A stretch of DNA of 12,923 nt from Candidatus Fibrimonadales bacterium (GTDB lineage Bacteria > Fibrobacterota > Fibrobacteria > Fibrobacterales > Fibrobacteraceae), in the NCBI GenBank assembly GCA_009777135.1, contig WRMM01000030.1, forward strand, positions 1 through 12,923, in the 5' to 3' direction. Each line of letters starts with the position of its first letter. Positions within the stretch are counted from its first letter, which is position 1. The notes under the pieces were generated by a model. The model searched no databases. It saw only the letters and a list, made by a program, of their open reading frames with translations, and was not told the DNA's origin. Both the position numbers and the translations under genes were made by a program. Positions 1 through 5,364 of this stretch are shown here, in pieces.

Positions 1-1
1 A

Positions 2-1483
2 ACAGCCGATGGCGTAACCTTTGCCAACGAATATGCCGCCACTACAACGTTTACCATGCCAGCCAAAGCGGTAACGGTAACGGCAACGTATAAGGATTTG
101 CCGACCTACGCCGTAACGGTTGAGGACGGCACAGGCGGCGGCAGCTTCGCCGAGGGAGCAACGGTAACGATAACCGCAAACGAGGCTCCCGAAGGTAAGG
201 AGTTTGACAAATGGACTACAGATGACGGCGTGGAATTTGAAGACGAAAACGAAGAAGTTACCACCTTTATCATGCCTGCCAAGGCAGTAACGGTAACGGC
301 AACCTATAAAGATTTGCCACCGGATACTTATCTTGTAACGGTGAACAGTGGCACAGGCGGCGGCAACTTCGCCGAGGGCGCAACGGTAACGATAACCGCA
401 AACGAGGCTCCCGAAGGTAAGGAGTTTGACAAGTGGACTACAGATGACGGCGTGGACTTTGAGGACGAAAACGAAGAAGCTACCACCTTTATCATGCCTG
501 CCAAGGCAGTAACGGTAACGGCGACCTATAAGGATTTGCCACCGGATACTTATCTTGTAACGGTGAATAGTGGCACAGGCGGCGGCAGCTTCGCCGAGGG
601 CGCAACGGTGAGCATTACCGCAGACGAGGCTCCCGAAGGTAAGGAGTTTGACAAATGGGTAACAGATGACGGCGTGGAATTTGAAGACGAAAACGAAGAA
701 GCTACCACCTTTATCATGCCTGCCAAGGCGGTAACGGTAACGGCAACCTATAAGGATTTGCCACCGGATACTTATCTTGTAACGGTGAACAGTGGCACAG
801 GCGACGGCAACTTTGCCGAGGGTGCAACGGTGAGCATTACCGCAAACGAGGCTCCCGAAGGTAAGGAGTTTGACAAATGGACTACAGATGACGGCGTGGA
901 CTTTGAGGACGAGAACGAAGAAGCTACCACCTTTATCATGCCTGCCAAGGCAGTAACGGTAACGGCGACATATAAAGATTTGCCACCGGATACTTATCTT
1001 GTAACCGTTGAGTACGGCACAGGCGACGGCAACTTCGCCGAGGGAGCAACGGTAACGATAACCGCAAACGCCCCAGAGCTAGGCAAACAATTCGCGCGCT
1101 GGGAACTTGATCCAACGACAATTGAACTCGCCCCCGGCAACACTCTAAGTTCTAATCCCTTATCCCTAATCATGCCAGCGGCGGCAGTCACCGCAACAGC
1201 AATTTACGAGGCTATCACTTGCCCGGAGGACCAAGAGCTAGACGAAAACAACGAATGCAAACCTGTAATCCCAACCTGCCCGGCTGACGAGGAGCTTGAC
1301 GAAAACAACGAATGCAAAACCACTCCGATCTTCAATCGGGAAAATCCTGTAATCGGGGTCATCGGGGTTCAGACAATATACTACACTCTCAAAGGCGAAC
1401 CGCTAGGCAATGCCAAGCCTGCAACCCCAGGAGTGTATATAGAAAAACAAGGAAAGCAAACGAAACGCATAGTAGTGAAGTAA
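2..1483 (+). CDS. Secreted InlB-type repeat protein, 5' partial
   Basis: The reading frame is open from base 2, so the gene begins outside the window; the first ATG (base 56) lies inside a repeat and is not a real start. The protein consists of tandem domains of about 74 residues of the divergent InlB B-repeat type: a Val-Thr-Val strand, GTGxG, FAEGATVTITA, EFDKW, then TTFIMPAKAVTVTATYKDLP. The tail of one unit and five further units are visible, the last one diverged. Two short Cys-pair modules follow (CPEDQELDENNECK and CPADEELDENNECK). The end, about YYTLKGEPLGNAKP plus PGVYIEKQGKQTKRIVVK, resembles a type A C-terminal sorting domain of the type IX secretion system, with the usual GVY and basic KRIVVK ending. 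An extracellular, possibly cell-surface protein is inferred. The repeats suggest an adhesive or spacer role; no enzymatic domain is visible in this part. Confidence 0.85.
   Translation, partial: TADGVTFANEYAATTTFTMPAKAVTVTATYKDLPTYAVTVEDGTGGGSFAEGATVTITANEAPEGKEFDKWTTDDGVEFEDENEEVTTFIMPAKAVTVTATYKDLPPDTYLVTVNSGTGGGNFAEGATVTITANEAPEGKEFDKWTTDDGVDFEDENEEATTFIMPAKAVTVTATYKDLPPDTYLVTVNSGTGGGSFAEGATVSITADEAPEGKEFDKWVTDDGVEFEDENEEATTFIMPAKAVTVTATYKDLPPDTYLVTVNSGTGDGNFAEGATVSITANEAPEGKEFDKWTTDDGVDFEDENEEATTFIMPAKAVTVTATYKDLPPDTYLVTVEYGTGDGNFAEGATVTITANAPELGKQFARWELDPTTIELAPGNTLSSNPLSLIMPAAAVTATAIYEAITCPEDQELDENNECKPVIPTCPADEELDENNECKTTPIFNRENPVIGVIGVQTIYYTLKGEPLGNAKPATPGVYIEKQGKQTKRIVVK
95..1212 (+). 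repeat. Tandem 222-bp coding repeats (InlB-type units)
   Basis: The units begin at about 95, 311, 533, 755 and 977. The spacing is 216 bp for the first (it lacks the Pro-Asp codons of the linker) and exactly 222 bp for the next three. The central units are nearly identical at DNA level. They differ at a few two-state sites (GGG/GDG, TVTI/TVSI, ANE/ADE, TTDD/VTDD, VEF/VDF) that are shuffled between units. The last unit (977 to about 1212) starts like the others but diverges after ITAN, as expected for a terminal repeat sheltered from homogenisation. Confidence 0.9.
1220..1318 (+). repeat. Two tandem Cys-pair modules within the repeat protein
   Basis: Two copies of C-P-x4-or-5-L-D-E-N-N-E-C-K lie at 1220-1261 and 1277-1318, a 57-bp (19-residue) period. 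The ELDENNECK coding part is almost identical in DNA sequence. Each has two cysteines about 12 residues apart, which could form a small disulphide loop after export. They sit as a linker between the InlB-type repeats and the C-terminal sorting-like tail. Confidence 0.7.
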
Positions 1484-1495
1484 CGTATTATGCAC

Positions 1496-1515
1496 GGGCG
1501 TAGCCTGCTACGCCC
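1496..1515. repeat. GC-rich palindrome downstream of the repeat protein
   Basis: Perfect 9-bp inverted repeat, GGGCGTAGC and GCTACGCCC, with only CT between the arms; as RNA it would be an 8-bp stem with a CCTG loop. It lies 12 bases after the stop of the repeat-protein gene, so it may act in transcription termination. No T-run follows on the plus strand, which argues against a classic intrinsic terminator. It is followed by a short ACTCCCC direct repeat. It could equally be a dispersed palindromic repeat. The rest of the 101-base gap shows nothing else. Confidence 0.4.
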
Positions 1516-1584
1516 CCAGTAACCACTCCCCACTCCCCAGCAGAGTAAATCAGCACTTACTATATACGTTCAAATTTGTATTCT

Positions 1585-2205
1585 TCAAAAAAAATAATTC
1601 AATCCCAAGCCTAGCGAAAAATATTTAACGTCCTCTTCTTTAACAACATCCGTTATGCCAATAACGCTCCTTATGCCAAGCGCAGAAAGTTCGCTGATAT
1701 TCCAGCCAAATCCCAAAACTTTTCCCCAAAGCGGATTATTTTTTGTGTAATAATAGCTTCTTGCGTAATATTTAAAATCCGTTTCATATACTTCAGCAGC
1801 GAAAAGGAAATCCAATTGAATGCCGCTTTCTAAATAAAATAAAGGACCGCCAAAAGGCATTATTTGAATTAACATTGGAATGCTTGCTGCAAATCCGTTT
1901 ATTGCATAGTAATAACGCCAATCACTGCTACAAGCGTATCCACCGCAATCATAAGAAACAGAAACAAAAGAAAAATCTCTTTTTGCAAGATTTAATTCAG
2001 GGCTAAAACTTAAATATCTTATAATTGGAATTTTTGCTATAATCCCAATTTCAAGATTAGGATTTATAGCTTCATTAATAAATAAATCTGCAACGCCAAA
2101 CGCAACCTTGCTTCCAATTCCAATTCTTATCTTATTTTCCAATTCATGCGAAAAGGAAAAAATCCCAGCAAAAGCTACGAATAAAAATATGTGAAAAAAT
2201 TGCAT
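1585..2205 (-). CDS. Outer-membrane beta-barrel protein (PorT-like), hypothetical
   Basis: A 206-residue protein with a hydrophobic N-terminus (FFHIFLFVAFAGIFSFS) that looks like a Sec signal peptide ending near residue 19-20. It is followed by alternating aromatic/hydrophobic strands: IRIGIGSKVAFGV, LEIGIIAKIPIIRYLSFSPELNL, IPMLIQIMPFGGPLFYLESGIQLDF and a final YFSLGLGLNYFF. The terminal Phe and the pattern of an IP-start strand followed by a glycine-rich strand match the OMP_b-brl_2/PorT-like outer-membrane barrels common in Bacteroidota and Fibrobacterota. Cys87 and Cys92 lie in an apparent loop (YDCGGYACSSD) and may form a disulphide. It is monocistronic, with a long AT-rich region upstream. 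No specific substrate or partner can be read from the sequence. The Shine-Dalgarno signal is weak. Confidence 0.7.
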   Translation of the reverse strand: MQFFHIFLFVAFAGIFSFSHELENKIRIGIGSKVAFGVADLFINEAINPNLEIGIIAKIPIIRYLSFSPELNLAKRDFSFVSVSYDCGGYACSSDWRYYYAINGFAASIPMLIQIMPFGGPLFYLESGIQLDFLFAAEVYETDFKYYARSYYYTKNNPLWGKVLGFGWNISELSALGIRSVIGITDVVKEEDVKYFSLGLGLNYFF

Positions 2206-2268
2206 ATCTGCGCAATAAATTTACAAAAATAATTCTATGCAAAATCAACGCTAATTTTTCATGCAAAG

Positions 2269-2303
2269 ATTTTACAAAAAGTGGCAGGGACTTTTTGTAA
2301 AAT
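2269..2303. repeat. Palindromic repeat copy 1 (REP-like hairpin)
   Basis: Perfect 14-bp inverted repeat: ATTTTACAAAAAGT at 2269-2282 and its complement at 2290-2303, with the 7-base centre GGCAGGG. Bases 2275-2305 are identical over 31 bp to bases 3251-3281 at the other end of the DUF1016 gene. A third, slightly altered copy is at 12776-12798. The recurrence of the same stem and a nearly constant centre marks it as a dispersed repeat rather than a chance hairpin. Confidence 0.75.
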
Positions 2304-2393
2304 AACGAAAATTTTCACATTTTTTACAAAAAATGAATTTTTTATCTGATTTTACCCCCTTTTTTCCGTCTAAGGAATATGAAACCCTTATAT

Positions 2394-2398
2394 AGGAG
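2394..2398 (+). promoter_or_regulatory. Ribosome binding site of the DUF1016 gene
   Basis: AGGAG lies five bases upstream of the ATG at 2404. It supports that start and indicates that translation initiation is intact even though the protein appears damaged. Confidence 0.65.
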
Positions 2399-2403
2399 AA
2401 AAT

Positions 2404-3276
2404 ATGACAGAGGTTGTAAATCTTTCGGAGTATCGCAATTGGCTGCGTGATTTGAAGCAGCAAATCAAAACAGGGCAGATAAAAGCTGCTCTCTCGGTTA
2501 ATAGCCAGATGATTATGCTTTACTGGGATTTGGGCAGGCAAATTGCCGAAAAACAGGAAAAAGCCAAGTGGGGCAGCGGCTTTATAGAGCAGCTGAGCAA
2601 GGATTTGAGGAGCGAATTCCCTGAAATGGCGGGGTTTTCTGTCACAAATCTGAAATATTGTAGATTATTTTTCAAATTTTATTCATCAACATGGAAACAA
2701 ATTGCTCCTATTTCAAAAACGCAAATTGGTGAACAAGCTGTTCACCAATTTAAACTTATTCCTTGGGGGCATCATATGTTAATTTTGAAAAGAATTAAAA
2801 ACATCAACCAAGCCCTTTTTTACATAAACAAAACCATCGAAAACAGCTGGAGCCGTGCCGTTCTGGAGTATCAAATTGAAACCAATCTTTACGCAAGGCA
2901 AGGAAAAGCCATCACAAACTTCAGCCACACCTTGCCCGAACCGCAAAGCGACTTGGCGAATGAAATTATGAAAGACCCTTACAATTTTGATTTTCTGCGT
3001 TTATCGGAAAAGGCAAAGGAAACAGATATTGAGAAAGCGCTAGTTCAGCATATTTCGCAGTTTCTGCCTGAACTGGGCATCGGGTTTGCCTATATGGGGA
3101 GGCAATTTTCGCTCAAAGATATAAACAATCCCATTGGGGTAAGCGCTTTTCGGCATACTGAATTGGCGGATGAAGTAAAAGCCGCTTTACCTTCGGCGGA
3201 AGCTTTGCAAAACGAGCTTTTGAATTTTGAGCGAGAGCATGGGAGTTTGGCAAAAAGTGGCAGGGACTTTTTGTAA
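2404..3276 (+). CDS. DUF1016/YhcG-family protein lacking the PDDEXK nuclease core
   Basis: A 290-residue protein. The N-terminal part is typical of the DUF1016 (YhcG) family: AALSVNSQMIMLYWDLGRQI, WGSGFIEQLSKDLRSEFP, FSVTNLKYCRLFF, then IPWGHHMLILKRIKN, ENSWSRAVLEYQIETNLY and KDPYNFDFLRLSEKAKE. Full-length members are about 340-370 residues and continue after GFA(F/Y)MGRQ with the catalytic block (DLLFYH, VIELK, AGQLNFYLSAVDD, GLLLC). Here GFAYMGRQF at about residue 235 joins directly to SLKDINNPIGVS, the segment that normally follows that block. Roughly 75 residues, including the Asp and Glu-x-Lys nuclease residues, are therefore missing in frame. The last residues, KSGRDFL, and the stop codon come from a palindromic repeat. 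The protein is probably not an active nuclease; a DNA-binding or partner-binding remnant is possible. Confidence 0.8.
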   Translation: MTEVVNLSEYRNWLRDLKQQIKTGQIKAALSVNSQMIMLYWDLGRQIAEKQEKAKWGSGFIEQLSKDLRSEFPEMAGFSVTNLKYCRLFFKFYSSTWKQIAPISKTQIGEQAVHQFKLIPWGHHMLILKRIKNINQALFYINKTIENSWSRAVLEYQIETNLYARQGKAITNFSHTLPEPQSDLANEIMKDPYNFDFLRLSEKAKETDIEKALVQHISQFLPELGIGFAYMGRQFSLKDINNPIGVSAFRHTELADEVKAALPSAEALQNELLNFEREHGSLAKSGRDFL

Positions 3277-3281
3277 AATAA
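3251..3281. repeat. Palindromic repeat copy 2, forming the 3' end of the DUF1016 gene
   Basis: A 31-bp exact match in the same orientation to 2275-2305. The core is CAAAAAGT (3251-3258), centre GGCAGGG, ACTTTTTG (3266-3273). The repeat is translated as the last residues of the upstream gene, and its TAA at 3274-3276 is that gene's stop codon. It therefore either inserted into, or replaced, the natural 3' end of the gene. Confidence 0.75.
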
Positions 3282-3304
3282 GCAATCTCAAATTGCTTAT
3301 TTTA
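3274..3304. terminator. Bidirectional intrinsic terminator between convergent genes
   Basis: A 13-bp perfect stem, left arm TAAAATAAGCAAT (3274-3286), loop CTCAA, right arm 3292-3304. The arms end in A/T runs, so both strands have a hairpin followed by a U-rich tract. It sits exactly between the plus-strand DUF1016 stop (3276) and the minus-strand dinD stop (3305), the expected place for a shared terminator of converging transcripts. The stem is AT-rich, so its strength is uncertain. Confidence 0.65.
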
Positions 3305-4132
3305 TTAGCATTTTTGGATTAACGCATTTTTTTCATCGCTTTTCAATTTACGCTCTACTTTTCTTATATCTTCTGCTGGCGGTAGTTGCTCGGGAGCAAT
3401 GCCTCGTTCCAGCAACATTTTTCTTACAGCAAAATTGTTGTCTATATGCTCAATTTCTATAGGTTTTACTCCAAGCAAATCCTTTGCCTGTACATTAACC
3501 GATGTCATTTCCGCTGCTAAATCCTTTGCTTTTATATTTATTGTTGGAAGAAAATCAGCAACTGGACGGCTATAGGGAACGCCTAATTTCCGTTTTAGCA
3601 TTGCAGTATTCAGGCTAAACAAAGCTTGATCGCCTTTAGAGCGAATAACGGCAAAATCCTTGTCATTCACTCCTCTTTCATATAAAATACCGGAAAGTAT
3701 TTTCTCTGTTTCTGCCAATTTTGCCCGTGCTTTTACTCGCTCATAATCTAAAATACGCTGTTCAATGATTTCAGCTCGCCTCGTTTGAACGGCAAAATAG
3801 CTTTGAGCAAAAGCAATTTGCTCTTTACGGCTGTCTCCATTTTGCGCAATTAGATAACAGGCATAGCGAGTTAGAAGAATATCATCAATCTCTTTTTCTG
3901 CTCCTGAACCTATCTCAACCATCTTCTTGACGTCAGGAAAATGGTCACCGACTTTTTCACCAGCATTAAAGCAAGATTCTCTTGCTTTGTCAATAACTTT
4001 AGAGAAATTCTCCCATTTGGAATATCCCAATAAGTTCTGCAATTCTCTTGCGCTCCAGCAAGCCACACCTTCAAGCTCGGCAGAAGCCAGCTCAAATTGT
4101 TCAAACAACGCTCGGATTTCTTCCGATTTCAT
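3305..4132 (-). CDS. dinD: DinD-family DNA-damage-inducible protein
   Basis: A 275-residue protein from the ATG at 4132, close to the 274 residues of E. coli DinD. Signature stretches are WSARELQNLLGYSKWENFSKVIDKA, a central GDHFPDVKKMVEIGSGA, ILLTRYACYLIAQNGD and FAQSYFAVQTRRAE, which match the DinD family (related to BRO-N-type domains). E. coli DinD is LexA-controlled and has been linked to modulation of RecA activity; the same role here is only inferred. The frame could be extended upstream to 4390, but that part lies inside rodA and lacks similarity. The chosen start has a strong GGAGG seven bases upstream. The gene begins 20 bases after the rodA stop on the same strand, so it can be co-transcribed with the cell-shape operon. 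I saw no space for a separate SOS promoter outside rodA. Confidence 0.85.
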   Translation of the reverse strand: MKSEEIRALFEQFELASAELEGVACWSARELQNLLGYSKWENFSKVIDKARESCFNAGEKVGDHFPDVKKMVEIGSGAEKEIDDILLTRYACYLIAQNGDSRKEQIAFAQSYFAVQTRRAEIIEQRILDYERVKARAKLAETEKILSGILYERGVNDKDFAVIRSKGDQALFSLNTAMLKRKLGVPYSRPVADFLPTINIKAKDLAAEMTSVNVQAKDLLGVKPIEIEHIDNNFAVRKMLLERGIAPEQLPPAEDIRKVERKLKSDEKNALIQKC

Positions 4133-4139
4133 ACGCTTT

Positions 4140-4144
4140 CCTCC
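4140..4144 (-). promoter_or_regulatory. Ribosome binding site deciding the dinD start
   Basis: On the minus strand, GGAGG stands seven bases before the ATG at 4132, within the 20-base gap after rodA. It is the best Shine-Dalgarno match in the operon and supports the short start over the in-frame ATG at 4390. Confidence 0.75.
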
Positions 4145-4152
4145 AAAACAAC

Positions 4153-5364
4153 CTAAAAATCCTTCCCTTTCAACCGCATATTCAACAGCAAACCAACTAA
4201 GATCATGCAGGTAATAACGAACGAACCGCCATAAGACAAAAATGGCAAAGGCAATCCTGTCACGGGCATAAAGCCAACGGTCATAGCCACGTTCACGCAC
4301 GTGTGGAAAAATAAAATTGCGCAGGCGCCCGCAACTACCAAGTTCGCAAAACTGTCTTTGTGCAGCCTGCATATCATTATGCCTCGCCAAAGCAAAATGA
4401 AAAACAAAACCAAAACCACAAATGTACCCACAAAGCCAAACTGCTCACCCAAAACGCTGAATATAAAATCAGTGTGCTCTTCTGGCAAAAATGCAAGGTT
4501 GGTTTGCGAACCCTCGCCAAAACCTTTGCCAAACATGCCGCCGCTGCCTATTGCCACCTGAGATTGTATAACCTGATAGCCCTCGCCTTTAGGGTCTCGC
4601 ATGGGGTCAACAAATGTCAAAATGCGGCTTCGCTGGTGATCTTCCATTGAATTCCAAACCATCTGGCTAACATAGCCCGAACCTATCACAAGCGTCATTA
4701 TAAGAATTATCAGCCACAATGGATACTTGAATTTTATGGAAATAAAAAACACAGATATTATCAGCAAATTCCAGTAAAGAGTGGAGGCCGCAGAAAGTAT
4801 AACGCTCGCAACGGGGCTAACAAGCAAAAACAAATCAACAAGCCTAAACCCTGCCCAGTAAAAATGTACAAGCGTCATGGCGGTAAATACCAAAGCGGTG
4901 CTCAAATTCGGTTGTTTTAAAACTAGCAAAAACGGAATAATAAACAATAAACTCGGAACAACTAGGGTTTTGGGTTGCATAATGCTAACCCTGTACTTTG
5001 AAAGCCAAAGAGAACTTACAAGCAAATAGGCAATTTTCGCAAATTCAGAGGGCTGAAACCTAAACCCAGCAAAGTCTAGCCACCGGCCCGCACCCTTTGA
5101 AACATGCCCGGAATTCATAACCATAAACAAAACCACAATAGCAATGATATAAGAAATCCATGCTATATTTTTCCAGAATTTTGCAGGCAAAAGAACTATT
5201 ACAACCGCAATTAAAGAACCTGCCGTAAAATGCATTATCTGCTTGAACCATTCCGTTTTATACCAAATTAAATCCGTATTGCTGGTTGCAGAATATACAA
5301 GCGTAATCCCTATCCCTATAAGAGCTAAAAGCGAACTCATAAAAAGCCAGTCCAGCCTTTTCAT
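4153..5364 (-). CDS. rodA: RodA, SEDS peptidoglycan glycosyltransferase
   Basis: A 403-residue polytopic membrane protein with about ten hydrophobic segments. It polymerises lipid II into glycan strands for lateral wall growth, with PBP2 as transpeptidase partner. SEDS hallmarks: KGAGRWLDFAGFRFQPSEFAK at residues 90-110, QRSRILTFVDPMRDPKGEGY around 244-263 followed by QVIQSQVAIGSGG, EEHTDFIFSVLGEQFG with the conserved Asp299 (equivalent to the essential Asp in PERHTDF of E. coli RodA), and the terminal PLPFLSYGGSF. The length is slightly above the usual 370. Its ATG overlaps the mrdA stop (ATGA, 5361-5364), indicating translational coupling. This residue set distinguishes it from the transporter-like early interpretation of the family. 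FtsW is less likely because of the mre/PBP2 neighbourhood. Confidence 0.95.
   Translation of the reverse strand: MKRLDWLFMSSLLALIGIGITLVYSATSNTDLIWYKTEWFKQIMHFTAGSLIAVVIVLLPAKFWKNIAWISYIIAIVVLFMVMNSGHVSKGAGRWLDFAGFRFQPSEFAKIAYLLVSSLWLSKYRVSIMQPKTLVVPSLLFIIPFLLVLKQPNLSTALVFTAMTLVHFYWAGFRLVDLFLLVSPVASVILSAASTLYWNLLIISVFFISIKFKYPLWLIILIMTLVIGSGYVSQMVWNSMEDHQRSRILTFVDPMRDPKGEGYQVIQSQVAIGSGGMFGKGFGEGSQTNLAFLPEEHTDFIFSVLGEQFGFVGTFVVLVLFFILLWRGIMICRLHKDSFANLVVAGACAILFFHTCVNVAMTVGFMPVTGLPLPFLSYGGSFVITCMILVGLLLNMRLKGKDF

Larger units (their letters stand above)
2206..2403. other. AT-rich divergent intergenic region
   Basis: This 198-base gap separates the minus-strand barrel gene from the plus-strand DUF1016 gene, so both promoters should lie here. 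It contains one palindromic repeat copy (2269-2303) and several A/T runs. A possible minus-strand promoter for the barrel gene pairs a TTGATT with a TAAATT, but the 19-base spacing is poor. No convincing plus-strand promoter was picked out. Confidence 0.4.

Noticed and set aside
56..58. ATG as the start of the InlB-repeat protein
   Set aside because: The same frame is open to the window edge and already encodes the tail of a preceding repeat (TTTFTMPAKAV), so this ATG is an internal Met.
2269..3281. Palindromic repeats as a CRISPR array
   Set aside because: Only two copies are near each other, almost 1 kb apart with a gene between them, and the third is 9 kb away; there are no regularly spaced spacers.
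4133..4390. Longer dinD with a start at 4390
   Set aside because: The added 86 residues lie wholly inside rodA in another frame and have no DinD similarity, whereas the ATG at 4132 has a strong GGAGG at proper spacing.
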